Source: Toxonevra muliebris (lineage: Eukaryota > Arthropoda > Insecta > Diptera > Pallopteridae). Taken from it: 64,000 nucleotides of DNA. Positions 10,171-22,206 of the stretch are shown here, in pieces. The stretch is taken from assembly GCA_963691655.1 (NCBI GenBank), contig OY829330.1, positions 1,798,001 through 1,862,000 on the forward strand. The letters are read 5' to 3'. Within the stretch, counting starts at the first letter, position 1. The number at the start of each line of letters is the position of its first letter. Under the pieces are notes generated by a model. It saw only the letters and a list, made by a program, of their open reading frames with translations, did not search any database and was not told where the DNA came from. Both the position numbers and the translations under genes were made by a program.

Positions 10171-12031
10171 TGTTAAGTACCCCTTGTCATCGTACCTGAT
10201 GTGGCCTTCCAGCTAGCTCAGAGTTTTCGGGTGGGGGTTTCTTAACCCGCCACACCAGGTCGAGGGGATAACAATAAGTGTGTCTGCGGCACAGGTCACA
10301 CTCATACAACTCAATAAATTGTTTTCCTCTCTATCCTGCAGTTCCACTCCTACTTCCTTATTCGCCCTCCCAACCTTCGCTACATTATCATTACCTCGTT
10401 ATCCTTTTTGTAGCGCCCTTAATTGTTTCTATTATCCTTTTGCCCCCCCTTTACCTTTCACTCATCTCATTTCTCTTCCAACCATCGATCCACCACCGTT
10501 ATCCAAAAAAAATTACCAATTCATTCGATTACCTTGCTTTATACAGATATATTTGAATTTGGCATATATGAAAATACATAAAAAAAAATCTTACTTAAAT
10601 CCTAATATTAACTTAACTCAACATTGACCACAAAAAAAAAATCAAAAAAAAACTTAACTACTCAAACTTTAGCACTTTCCTTTGTTTTGTACTAGGATTA
10701 ACTCAATTTTCAGACCTTGGTACCAGATACCCTAAATAGCCGTTTAGTTTATCGGCCTCAAGAAAATTTAACCGACACTTCACCCTACCTAACAGAGCTC
10801 TATTAAATATGGTCTCAGTATTTTACGCAATAGTCGTTATCCGGATAATCTTGTACTAAGTACGGGTATTTGGTTTGCCTGGCTTACGAAAATTCTCCAA
10901 TTGGTTGTTTCAAAAAAAAGGAATGCAAAAAAAAAAAATGCTAAAATTTTGTAGGATCACAAAATCTCTCACAAAAAAAAATTTAAATAAAAATAACAAA
11001 AAAAACTAAATATATAAATAAATGAATAACGATCTTAATATTAAATATGGGTATACGTCTTTTGGTTCGAATATTCTACATGCAACACAAAAGACTTAGC
11101 AGAAACGTGACGTCACTACGTGCACTTTAAAATTATTTCGTTACATACAATTTCGCTGATCTGTTTATGGGTGTATATGTGCTTTTTTATATAAATATTC
11201 ACCATCCCCTTGGAATATGGGTTGCTGTGTTATCGTGCGGGAGGCCGGAACTCTGGATCCTCAATACCTTTATTGTAGCTCGAGTCCCTAATGCTTTCAA
11301 GAGTACACAGACTATTCTGTTATTATGTGGAGTCACTTCAGCTACCCGTACTTATTTTGGGTCTCTACCAAATACACAAAAAAAAACTTCTAATAAGTTC
11401 TCTTAACTACTTTACATACACTATCACTCACATTACTTGGTGCATAGATCCCTCGATAAATTTTCCTGGAGATGCCCACACGTTGACGATACAGGCTCAC
11501 TTAAAATTAATTTCTCACTTTTTTACATAACACTGAACACTTAACTCCTGGCACTATGGCCTTCCCGCATTTAATTCTCAGACAGTAATAATCCGTTTCT
11601 CTAATTCTACCCTAATATATAACCTAATATTTCTATATACTTAAATTTAAACAAAACAGTTTTCTCTTAATTCCTATATATAAAACATAATCGTACCTTT
11701 TCCTTAGCAACCCCAACGGAATCACTAGGATATTTTCTTCCCTATTTACTTTTCATTCTATACGATCCACAAAAAGCTCATCTTACATCCACACATGATC
11801 CAGCCCTACCTTATCCAATCATCCCTGGTCTATTCCTACCACAAGCTCCACACATTTGACGTTTCGTGTTTTTGATGTTGTTGTGGCTTTCCAACCACAA
11901 CAGCGGCATCAAAAATTAACAAAAAAAAAAAAAAATAGATAAAAATAAAAAAAACATGCCGTCTATTTAGGCGACCTGTGCCGCTTAAGGGCCCAACGTA
12001 GGCTTTCGCCCACGCCCTGTCCATAAAAACA
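10171..12031 (-). repeat. 5' LTR of the gypsy element
   Basis: Direct repeat of 2374-4123 with about ten substitutions and several homopolymer-length differences. It contains an extra block at about 11034-11140. It should hold the promoter and poly(A) signals of the element, but I could not place them. Confidence 0.9.
11107..11116. promoter_or_regulatory. CRE-like palindrome in the 5' LTR
   Basis: GTGACGTCAC is a perfect 10-bp palindrome containing the CREB/ATF consensus TGACGTCA. It lies in the block found only in the 5' LTR. Binding is inference from the motif alone. Confidence 0.35.
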
Positions 12032-13405
12032 TGTTCAATAAAGAAAACTAATTTTAATAACATTATTTATACGCTTTTTATTATAAATAAAATTTATAAT
12101 TTAGTACTAAGTAATAAAACAAGTATTAATAATCTTCTATTAACTCACTCTTTCTTTTCTATCTATTTAAAAAATGCACCTCTAAAATGTTCAAAATGGC
12201 TACTTTTCGAAAAAAAAGCATCTGCCTCTAAATACTTGTAACATGGGTAAAAGTATTTACAATTATCTTTCCCAGACTGCTGTTATTGCACTTACATATT
12301 CCCAGTCACAAAACTAGAAGTTTTACTTCCATCGAGTGCACTAAGTTGCGCATGTGAGTTTTTTATTTTGAATTTACAATTTTTCTCGGATTAAACAAAA
12401 ATCTGAGCAAAACTAACCGTTGATGCTTCGTATTGATGAAAATATTTATAATTGACCTCTGCAATTCTAAATATATAATACATAATAAATATATTCTTGA
12501 ATAGTATATCCAGCAATAAAAAAAAATAATTTTTTGCACCTTCTAGTTCAGGGTACCCCACCACCACGCTTCATCCGGGCTTGACCATTATTTTAAAAAA
12601 CCAAAAAAGTTTGGTTCTTCGGTAAGTGACAAACTCAGTAATATGCGAACTATTTGTTCTGAAAAATTATGGCATGTTTGTGTGTTTAAGAATATTCACA
12701 GAAAACACGTACTTTTCAAACACGAAGATCCATACAGTGTTGCCAAATCTTGGATTTCAAAATCCACCAGAACTCTCATAAAACCGCGTTTGTTGTGAAA
12801 AGCCCACCAGATTTAATTAAGTTATTGATATATCTACGAATAAATTTATAGTAGGTCTGAAAGTGGTCTCAAAAATTCCAGGATTGAAAACACTAAATCC
12901 CTGGATTTTCGGGATTCATATGTATCTACACAAAATTATTGGAATTAAAATTTTTACTTTTGTAAACAATCTTCGTTCTTGATTCAAGGGAATATTTTTT
13001 CCATCAAAATTTTTCTAGTTCGTTCATAGTACGACTCTCAAAAGCCGACCAAGTATGTAACAATGTATTCTGTGATACATTATTTTCTTGGTTCTACGAA
13101 ATTTTAACTCAAATGTAAGACTTCGACTGTTTGTGTGGCTGGTTAAATGATTGAAAGAAGGCTTAAATTAACCGAAAAGATATTATTGTAAATTTAGTAA
13201 GTAGCAGCTCAAAAAACTATTCGTCAATTTTCGGACATTCCTATCCAAATTTCGTAGAAAAAATAAAATTTAATGCCACAAAATACAATGTCACAAGCTC
13301 AGTCAGCTTTAAGCGATCAAAAAATGAACGATTTGGAAAACATTTTCACTCGACTCAAAGATAAAAAACATGAAACGCGTTTTGGTTTCCATACTATATA
13401 ACGTA
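12032..13405. other. Non-coding AT-rich DNA
   Basis: No gene seen. A hAT-like terminus (CAGTGTTGCCAAAT) occurs at about 12736, but I found no matching end. Confidence 0.5.
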
Positions 13406-13408
13406 AAT

Positions 13409-14245
13409 GAGGGTAATTTGGATCGATTTTCGCAAGGGAAACTTTGACCGGTAAAAATAAGGATTACAGATTTACGAAAAAAAATGTTTTAATAAAAAAT
13501 TAAAACATATTTCTTCCTCTTTCAAAGTTGTTAACTACCAAAAAAAAAAAACGTAACTTTTTTTTTTAATAATTGCTAAGGTAACATTACCTCGAAAAAA
13601 AATAGATTGCATGTTATTTGGATCGAAAAATATGGGCCTACTCATGGGGGTATCAAAATTAGGGGAAGAGGCTGTGGCTGGACGATAGATGCGAATATAT
13701 TAAAAACAAAAGTATGGGACTGTGCAATCTTACGTAGGAGTAATAGCGGATCTAAGGGGCGTAGGAAAGGGGAGAGGATTCGGGGTTAAATGCTTTGACC
13801 TCCCCCTTCAACTCCACCCTAACCTCCCTAGTTAGTGGCCATGCCCGTGAGCTGATGAACAACGAAATATATAAAAATCATTTCTTCGAATCATTCTAAG
13901 AAATTTCGGAATTAAAATTTATAAGTATATTGACATAATCAAAAATTAAAATGTAGACTGGATTTTCGATTTTAAAATGGAAAATTTTTGACAAAAATTC
14001 AAAATATTTTTCATGTTTATCTAAACTTTGAACTAAAATTCCACAAAAACTCTCTAAACAAAGGGTCGATCCAAATTATCTTCAAACATCACCTATTATA
14101 TCTAAATCACAACCAAAAAACTTTCATTAATTAAAACCATACAGTTTTTCTATATTTTGTAATTTTGCAAGCTTGTAATTCGGATCATCGATCCAACTTA
14201 TATGCAAGTAGAAAAATGCATGTTGGTAATTCGGATCGATTTTAA
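13409..14245. repeat. Five copies of a GGTAATTYGGATCGA motif
   Basis: The motif or its reverse complement occurs near 13411, 13615, 14065, 14175 and 14224, spread over 0.85 kb of otherwise unremarkable DNA. This resembles subterminal binding-site repeats of a DNA transposon, but no terminal inverted repeats were found. Confidence 0.4.
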
Positions 14246-14631
14246 AAGTTAATTTTTTGCTTAATATGTTATTTTACAAAACAGTACCATTACATATAAA
14301 ATAGTATTAAACAAACGAGTATATTTTGACAAAAAACAACTTTGCAACGAGCTGAATGTAACCAACTCGACCAAGCACGGGAGAAAATGTTTTGTGTTCG
14401 TCGAACACCGAGCATCAATATAACCAGGCGCTAATATAACGCTGTGTAATTCGCTCGGGTGAACAGAATTACGGCATACGACGACAGTTTTTTTAATTAC
14501 CTATTATTTTAATTATTGTCACAGTTAAAAAATTAAACAAACATTTGGGTTTGCGTACTTTCTCTATCAATTTTTCACTAACATCTATAATAATAATAAG
14601 TGTATTCATGTAAACTCGCAAATGTCCTATA

Positions 14632-14702
14632 TTATAGGTCCAATCATGTGGTATCACAATGGGTCGTTCAGGTCTAAGTGCGTCTCTAGACAGCCACTCC
14701 AT
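14632..14702 (+). repeat. SINE tail copy
   Basis: AGGTCCAATCATGTGGTATC followed by the CAATGGG, GTTCAGG, CTAAGTG and GACAGCCACTCC blocks. The same tail occurs at 43452-43516 and at 62101-62141 plus 63166-63200, where it joins a tRNA-derived SINE body. Confidence 0.7.
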
Positions 14703-14714
14703 GCTAACACTGTG

Positions 14715-15060
14715 TCTACACCTGCCAGTGCTGGCATGCCAATTGAGAATACGTATTATCTGTCAAAAAACAGAAAAATTGTCTTTGTGACGTAGGCATT
14801 TTGCAAATTATCATGCCAATTCATTTCCAACAAAATGTCAGGTACTTTATTTCTAACAATTTGCTCGCTCTGCTCTACTTTGTTTTGGTTTTCTTTCTCA
14901 AATTTGCAGTCAAATATTGCCTGCTTACGTCAAATCATTGGAAGAATTCATTAGCATCGAAATATGCTTGCCAATGACTGCCAATGAAAAAAGCGTGAGT
15001 GTATTAGTGAAAAAGTGGGAGTGTGTTAGTGCTGGCATGACAGCTCTGGCAGGTGTAGAC
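14715..15060. mobile_element. MITE with TCTACACCTGCCAG ends
   Basis: The left end TCTACACCTGCCAGTGCTGG and the right end match in reverse complement over about 27 bp with few differences. Length is about 346 bp, non-coding, with CATGCCAATT repeats inside. I see no clear target duplication, so the superfamily is unassigned. Confidence 0.65.
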
Positions 15061-15182
15061 GCTGGTTAAGCTTTATACGAAATGTACGGAAATCACTTTC
15101 GATGTGCACTCATGTAAAGTTACACATAAAAATATGCAGTTTCGCTTTGTATAAACTTATCAGCTTACAAGAATGCCCTTAA

Positions 15183-15443
15183 CCCTAGACGGCACTTCTT
15201 ATTTTTTATACACTAAGGTTCAGCTTCGTAGAATCGACGACGCCTTTTTTAACTCGATGCCCATTGCTCCCTATATAAAAAATTATTGTTTTATTATTGT
15301 CTTTTAACAAAAACTTTATTATTTATTCAAAATTTTTGTTTTATTTTCTTAGTGCTTTTTATTAAGGGAAAAACAAAATTGATTCATTGTTTTTTCTATT
15401 AACAAGAAAATTCGTCGATTCGACGAAGAAGTGCCATCTATGG
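15183..15443. mobile_element. piggyBac-like MITE with TTAA target sites
   Basis: Flanked by TTAA on both sides (15179-15182 and 15444-15447). Ends are CCCTAGACGGCACTTCTT and, in reverse complement, CCATAGATGGCACTTCTT. A TTAA duplication and a CCCTAG end are the hallmarks of piggyBac. At 261 bp it has no room for a transposase. Confidence 0.75.
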
Positions 15444-15447
15444 TTAA

Positions 15448-15990
15448 CATTTCTTTATCTGCGCAAGATTTATGTTTAATTGCTAAATGCAACAGTGTTT
15501 CTTCGTCGCTTAGGCTGTGGTTATATTGCATACTCGCAACGAACACAATGAAATTGTTGTTGCACTGAACACAAAGAGAGTCTTTACCAGTGTTGCCAAT
15601 CTGTGGGGAATTCCTCAAAATGCGAGAAATTACGAGTGCCTTTGGGGAATTTTTGAGGAATTTATAACTGACACAAAAAGTTCCGGAAATAAATTATCTG
15701 GTTTCAACATTTCACTGTCACAAAGTTCAAACATTTGACCGCTGCAACACAGATAGTAGTACATTGATGCACTACATAAGCTTATGCTCTCCTCATACAT
15801 TTGAAATGCAACTTTGCATTTCTCAATTACTTTTTTAAGTGTAATCGATAAAATGGATTGGTTTCCCATCACTATCATGGTAATTTTAAATGTTTTGTGC
15901 AGAAGCGTTGGCGTAGCCAAAAATTATTTAATAGTTTTTATTGCTTATAAGCAAATATTGACATCAAAAATTGATTGAACAGAAGAAAAC
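15448..15990. other. Upstream region of the hAT transposase gene
   Basis: No coding pattern. CAGTGTTGCCAATCTG at about 15588 looks like a hAT terminus and may be the left end of the element carrying the transposase, but I found no matching right end. Confidence 0.4.
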
Positions 15991-17967
15991 ATGGAGAAAT
16001 ATCTACAATCTGTACCAGTGACAAAGGTATAAGGATTGTTTATTTTGAATTGAAATTAAATAAGATGAAATGAATTATTGTAGGAAAAAAGCAGTGCTGA
16101 AAAGCAAAAAAAAAAAACAGCATATAAATTCAATATGGCGTGGCTAGAAGACCCAGAATTTAAAGGATGGTTAGCCAAAGATACACATAATAGTGATGTC
16201 GCATATTGTAAGGTGTGCAAATATACGATAATATCACACAAGATTGATCTGGTCCGACATGGGAAATCTGCGAGACATATAAAAAATAGCAGAGCCATTG
16301 CCCTGACGCAGCCAATTGATGCCACATTGAAAAAGTCTATTAACAATGACGTAAAAAGAGCTGAACTCAAATTAGTTGGATTACTCGCCACAAATGACTT
16401 GTCATTTCGGTTTATTGACAGTTTGGTTCCAGTCCTTAAGGCGGCTTTTCGCGATTCAGAAATTATAAAAAAAATTGCACTGCATCGTAGCAAAGCTACA
16501 GCAATAATGAAAAATGTTCTTGGCACTAGTTTCGCGAATTCATTATTTTCTGAGCTTAAGAACACATACTTTTCAATAATAATAGATGAGACTACAGATG
16601 TTAGTGATATTAAACAATGCCCATTTACTGTCATATTTTACGATAATTTATCAAGCGAAGTAAACACTAAATTTTTTGATATAAAAGAATGCGCATCGGG
16701 CACCGCAGTGCATTTATATGCTTTATTAAAAAAATGTATTAAAGAAAAGTGGATCCCATTTGACAATTTAGTTGGGTTTTCTGCGGATACGCCTAATGTA
16801 ATGTTCGGTCATTTCAATTCTGTGGCTGCTTTACTTCAAGAAGAAAAGCCATTTGTTGTAACAGTAAAATGTTCATGTCATATGATACATCTAGTAGCGT
16901 CAAAAGCCTGTTTTAAGTTGCCGGTCGAAATTGAAGATCTTCTGCGAAATTTGGGCTCACATTTCAATCGAAGTTATATACGGCAAGAAAAATTTAAGGA
17001 CTTTCAGGAATATTTCCAAATTGCTATTCACAAAATTCTTTCACCTATTGTTACACGATGGCTTTCAATAAAAGCATGTGTCGACAGAGTATTAGAGCAG
17101 TACGAAGCTTTAAGAGCGTACTTGCGTTTAGATGTTTTCGAAGATCCCTCAAAAACCACGCAACTAATGCGACGAACTATGGATGATCCTTCAACTAAAG
17201 TTTACATGGAATTTATGTCATATAGTTTAAGCATACTCACTGACTTTAACACTCTTTTTCAAACAGAACGACCAATGCTCTATAAGCTAAAATGTGAAAC
17301 TAATCGAATTTTAAAAACTTTTTTATCAAACTTTATTGACATTAAGATCTTAAAGTCACAAGATTTATGGATAATTGATTATAAGGATCCATCAAATTTT
17401 ATAAATATAAATGAAGTATACTTAGGAGTTTTAGCACAAGCTAGCTTAGAAGAATTTCCACAAAATACTAAGTCCATTATAGTAACTAATTGCAGAAATT
17501 TTTACATAGAAGCTATTGATCAAATAAAAAAGCGATTCGACTTTTCTGATAAAATTTATGATATTTTGGATATAGTTGACCCAACTTTTGCACAATCTTT
17601 TAAATTAAAGACATTGTCTTTAGTAAAAGAACGATTTGGTTTCATTGATATTAATTTACAAGATCTCGACAATGAGTGTCGGGACCATGCAAAATTCAAT
17701 TTGGATTCGTCATTAGATCCCGAATTTTATTGGAAACAAATTTTTAATATGAAAAATTCAATTGATATGCTATTGTTTCCAAATTTAAAAAAAGTGGTAC
17801 CACTACTCTTAATTTTACCTTTTTCTAACGCGTCAGTTGAGCGTGTATTCAGTAACTTGAACATTTGCAAAACTAGCATGAGGAATAGACTAGGTAGTGA
17901 AACAGTTGCTTCAATACTTTTTACAAATCAAAATATGTATGGTTCCAATTGGAATTCTTTAATTTAA
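15991..17967 (+). CDS. hAT-family transposase, two exons
   Basis: The main open frame (16135-17967) extends upstream in frame to 16084. A splice acceptor (TTATTGTAG) there joins it to a 36-bp first exon at 15991-16026 that ends before GTATAAG. The intron is 57 bp (16027-16083), and the joined protein is about 639 residues with no stop. An N-terminal BED-like zinc finger has CKVC near residue 54 and a DLVRHGKSARH helix. The catalytic region has IIIDETTD near 179 and FSADTPNVM further on, and a conserved TRWLS follows. The C-terminal hAT dimerisation block is SNASVERVFSNLN near 597. All expected landmarks are present. An AATAAA signal is 40 bp after the stop. It could be a live transposase or a domesticated gene; no terminal repeats were found to decide. 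Confidence 0.85.
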
Positions 17968-18965
17968 AACAAAGTATATATGTATACATAAATGTAAGTT
18001 CTTTTAAATAAAAATGATAAATATTCGAAAAGCAAAAAACGTAAAAGTCTGACATTTAATTATGCATACAGATACCTATGTATATTGACTTTTTTCTTTT
18101 TTTTTAAATGTTAGTTATACTAAGGTAAAGATACATGTATGCAAAATATGAATAAAAAATTTTAATTTGCGAAAACGTACCATTTTCAAACTATAAAAAT
18201 CACACTTTTAGTCTATAAAATCACACTTTTTTAAAGGTGCGTTTTAGCACTGTTTCGCAATGTCAATTAATGGGTTAAAGCTTAACGTAAAACATCACAA
18301 GAGAGGTCTTTCCCACAGGGGAATTTGAGCCAAATTTTAGATTATTTATGACACGAACAACCATATGATGTACTACAGCGGTAGTTACAGAAATAATTTT
18401 TCAATTGAGGTAAATTATATTCATTTTGAAAACAAAAAATTGTATTACATTAAGTTTTTTTTTTTTTTTTGTTATAGGTTTTTGAGAATTTAAAAAATTC
18501 GCGCGAATGTTTTGCTATTATTCTTTTAAATTCTTAAAAACCTTATCATTGTGTTAGTATAGATAATGCCATACGTCATTCATTAAATTTCGGGGAGTTT
18601 AAAAAAATAATAGTACAAAATTCGCCCAGAAAACGAAATAAGACACCAACTATTCGTGTTTTGGTTTTTTATAAAAGTATTTGGGGCTGTATTTAATTTT
18701 GTTTGCTTTATTTTCTGAGGCCTTTTTTTCGCAGAGCCAAACATTCCACAAAAAATGATCAAAAGTGCAATAATGCCATGACTTTATATCACTTATTCTT
18801 CAATTGAAAGATGGCTCTATTTCTCAATGTGAAATGAAATAAAATAATATGGCTTTTTGGCGTATGGCCTTACAACACTACATTAACCACACAACAAATA
18901 TATAATTCCTTTTGTGATTAAATTCAGAAATATTCCTTTTGTAATAAAAGTTACCAATAAAGAAA
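17968..18965. other. 3' flank of the hAT gene, non-coding
   Basis: AT-rich. AATAAA occurs at 18007. Two copies of TATAAAATCACACTTTT-like sequence are at about 18195-18232. Nothing else recognisable. Confidence 0.5.
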
Positions 18966-18967
18966 TA

Positions 18968-19175
18968 TACTTTTTTGGCCGAAATTCATTTTTAAATTGG
19001 CAAATCAACCAAAATATATTTATTTGAATTTCCAAATGTATTTTTGGCTTAAATTTCTTTTTTAATAAGGAAACTAAATCAAAATAAATTTGTTTGGTCC
19101 GGTTTCCATTTGGTTTTTAGCTGAAATTTCTTTTTTGTTTGGCAATTAACCCAAAATTTTGGCTGAAACTACTTT
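18968..19175. repeat. Degenerate tandem repeat of about 70 bp
   Basis: Three imperfect units, each with a TTTTTGGCTGAAATTTC-like block followed by GGCAA and then AACCAAAAT. They are diverged, so the array is old. Confidence 0.45.
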
Positions 19176-19446
19176 TTTTTTATCGTATTTTCTAAGATAA
19201 CGGTTTATGCATTTTAAGCTTGGACAAAAAGTTGCTAAAAAAAAAGAAGTGAAATAGACTAAAAGATGTTAATCTTCTGAATACCCACGGAGAATATTGT
19301 TATCTTGAAGATGATTGGATTATTTTAATATTGAAATGAATTAAAAAAATCTGCTGCGAAACCCCGAATAAAGTGAAAAGCCTTTTCATTAAGAGACTAT
19401 ACTGTTAAGGTTTGCAATTAGCCCATGGGAGGAGATTCTAAAAAAA

Positions 19447-19505
19447 CAAGTTGGTTCTGGCACCACTTGGATTCGAACTCTAGCTTGGCTGTCTAACTCA
19501 CTACC
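19447..19505 (-). repeat. tRNA-like SINE relic
   Basis: The reverse complement has a D-arm/A-box-like GAATGGGTAGTGAGTTAG and a B box AGTTCGAATCC at tRNA spacing. The acceptor stem does not close, so this is not a working tRNA gene. Confidence 0.45.
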
Positions 19506-20233
19506 CATTCAGGCAGTTTTTTTTGTTTTTATTAATTGCTAATGCTGAAGTGATAGTAGCAACGTTTTGTTATTGTAATTTGCTAAGCATAACGTAATTC
19601 AAATTTCATTTTTGAATATTAACTTTCGTTTTATTATATCTTATTGTTTCTTTTTTTTTTAATTTTTACCGGTTTTAAATCTGTTTTTCCATGTGTATAA
19701 CTACTCATAACTATTTGCGTTGTTTCATAAAAAAAAATAGCTCCGTACCAACACTTACAACGAAATAATCCTTTAAAAATTTAAAGCATTCGCAAACCGA
19801 CTTACACTCTTTAAAACAAATAATTGCTTAGCTTTTTTTTCGATTATATAACATTTTTCTCTAGCACATTTCCAAAAGATAGGTTGAGGTTATGTTAACA
19901 AAAATATTTCGCTTTATTTCAAATATTAGTCCACAGCAGTCTCATGAGATTAAATAAATATAATTGCATTATTATTCTTAAAAATATTTTAATTTTTCGA
20001 TTTACTCACTTATGTTGCATAAAATCGGTAAAATACTCTTATCTGATTTGCCAACAGCCCGTATCGCGAACATCTTGACTTTGGACTGAAATTACTCACT
20101 CATTAATGTGCAAAGTTAGGAATGTGTCCCACTCACTGTTGCATAAATGATTACTTTAGTTCCACTTTTCATACTTTTACTAATGTTGCCAGACTAAAGA
20201 AAATTTCGTTCTAAACTAATCTAAAAACGGAGG
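19506..20233. other. Non-coding AT-rich DNA
   Basis: No gene or clear repeat seen. Confidence 0.5.
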
Positions 20234-20241
20234 GGTGCGTG

Positions 20242-22009
20242 CAGTGTTGCCAGAACGACGATTTTATCGTCATTTTGACGATTTTTTGTCCAATGACGAT
20301 TTGACGATTTTTGGTGAAATATTACGATTTTTTATATTGAAAAACAACTCCAAAAAACTTTTTTGTTTTAAAATCTCTTCTGTTATTTTTATACATATAG
20401 TATATTTATAACAAAAAAAAGTTTCCACACATCAAAAAAAAAAAACTTTAACCCCAAAAATCTTCTCAATAATAAATCTACGCTACTAAAAAACTACATA
20501 GAAAGTTGTTGAAATAGCAATTATATTATAAAGAAAAAAAAAACGTGATTCTGGTTTTTTTGAACTCAATATCCCTAAGTGATAGTATGATGTGACAAAA
20601 GTAAGTTTTCAAAAACTTTAATATTCAAAATGGCGCCATTTTACTCCAGCAATTTTAGTGAATTGGTCTTTAATAGTAAAAAGAAGATTTCTACACCGAC
20701 CTTCCCCAAAATATTCTTTACCAATTTTATTCATCCTCGACACTGTGAGAAGTACGCCCTAAAACAATCAATCTCAATCTGCTCTTGCATTACCATTTAA
20801 TGACAAGTCAGGGCTTAGAGTTTAGAGTTGAAGGTGGGCTGGACTAAACAAAAGCACTCAATCCCAAGATAGAGCCAGAGAAGAGAGTAGAAAGACAGGA
20901 AAGATATGTGAGAGGATAAATAGGAAGAAGAAAGGTCTTGGGTCTCTCAACCTCGAACTTCTTTGTTTCATTGATGAATCTTAGAAGCTCAGGAAGAGGA
21001 AGAGTGTGGACATAATTAATACTTAAGACATCACTACCCAACGGCCCTAATCCGATTCTCGCGAACACCGGACAACTACAAAAATAATGCTCCGTAGTAT
21101 CGTTGTCCTCAAGATACTACTACTGCCAGCTTTTGAAGTGTTGAACTTGATTTCCAGTGACACAATTTTGATTATGCTTTCCATGCATAAATATTTTAAC
21201 ACCAGATTATTTAATTCTTGTTTTTAATATCATTGATTTCAGAGAAAAAACAGTATTTTTGGAAAGTAAATTTTTGCTAAAAAAGATTTTTGTATATCTT
21301 ATTGAACTAATGTTTCAAGCCTTTTTAAAATAAATAAATAAAAATAAAATAAATAAAGATACTTACCTTGGCATTAACGCCAAAGAAAAATGAAAAATCC
21401 TTGTAAGCCTCATAAATCGTTTTGAAGAAGACTCTTAATGTGTTACAAAATACCTGAAAGTCTGTTTTCAGGATTTGTAAATAATTCCGTTTCTTTTTTT
21501 AATGAGTTTTGTAATCGAATAAAAAACGATTTGATTTTAATATTACTGCATTGAAAGAATTAAGTTTTCTTTAGCCAGGAAAACTAATTTCAAAAAAGTC
21601 AATTCATTACAAAGTTTAATGTTACATTTTAATAATTTAGGGGACGAAAACTACTTTCAGCAAACTAAATATTGACTTTAGGGAGCTACGATACGTAGAT
21701 TTTGAAATAATTTTTGATAAGGTGAATGAAATTGCAGCTGAAGAAAGCTTTGGAAAGCTATTTCCAATATAAAACGAGGTGCTTCATCAAATTTTGCTTT
21801 GAAATTGATGTATTTACCCAACTCGTCCACTAATGTTGAAAGAATATTTATACAATAAGACTCTTGAAGGGATATTATACCATAAATGAATGCAAACATA
21901 TTTAAAGTAAACGAATTTGAGTTTTTCTCTCATGACGATTTTTTTGTGAAAATTACGATTTTTTCTTACAATTTTGACGATTTTCGAGGTGAAGTTTCTG
22001 GCAACACTG
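20242..22009. mobile_element. hAT-type element with 8-bp target duplication
   Basis: Ends are CAGTGTTGCCAGAA and, at the right, TTTCTGGCAACACTG. The flanks are GGTGCGTG (20234-20241) and GGTGCATG (22010-22017), an 8-bp duplication with one change, as expected for hAT. Both ends carry repeated CGATTTT / TGACGATTTT subterminal motifs. At 1,768 bp it has no hAT transposase. A LINE fragment sits inside (20844-21145). Confidence 0.85.
20844..21145 (-). pseudogene. C-terminal LINE fragment
   Basis: Minus-strand reading gives EHYFCSCPVFARIG, then LGSDVL, then LLRFINETKKF. This matches the terminal zinc-knuckle region found after the RT/RNase H of I/LOA/Jockey-type LINEs. The ORF starting at 21068 continues upstream in frame to two stops near 21135. 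It is a dead 3' fragment nested in the hAT-type element. Confidence 0.6.
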
Positions 22010-22086
22010 GGTGCATGGCTCAATTATTAGAATATGTAATCGGCGTAGCTCTCTTCTTCTTCGCGATCTATTCCTCAATTCATGGA

Positions 22087-22206
22087 AGGGATGTGCAAAT
22101 CGATTTCGACTTTTAGCTCAAAATTTGAAAAGTTGACTTTTACTTTCGACTTTTAGTGTACAATTTTTTAAAACTGCCAATTCAGTTCTCACATTTATTT
22201 TAAATT
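22087..22206 (-). repeat. Remnant of the AGGGATGTGCAA element
   Basis: About 120 bp that match the right part of the 43274-44440 element in reverse complement, from AGGGATGTGCAAATCG through CAATTCAGTTCTCAC to TTATTTTAAA. The match stops exactly where gypsy pol sequence begins. Confidence 0.7.

Larger units (their letters stand above)
2374..12031 (-). mobile_element. Ty3/gypsy LTR retrotransposon with long LTRs
   Basis: An element of about 9.7 kb bounded by direct repeats of 1.75 and 1.86 kb, with gag, protease-RT, RNase H and integrase in gypsy order on the minus strand. A primer-binding site abuts the inner edge of the right LTR. The LTRs differ at about ten positions by eye plus one 107-bp indel, so the insertion is fairly young. 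Very long LTRs, a gag with zinc knuckles and no env frame suggest the Osvaldo/Ulysses group of fly gypsy elements; that placement is inference. The outer edges are ambiguous. If the LTR is TG...CA there is no target duplication; if it stops a few bases earlier, ACAT flanks both sides (2370-2373 and 12029-12032). Pol is split by frame breaks and the protease active site is altered, so this copy should not be autonomous. Confidence 0.9.

Noticed and set aside
12736..12760. CAGTGTTGCCAAATC as the left end of a hAT element
   Set aside because: No matching right end or 8-bp duplication found downstream.
16056..16634. 192-codon minus-strand frame
   Set aside because: Antisense shadow of the hAT transposase gene.
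15588..18320. A complete hAT element around the transposase
   Set aside because: A left-end-like sequence exists, but no right end; GTCTTTCC near 18307 resembles the left flank GTCTTTAC, yet the sequence before it is not an inverted repeat.
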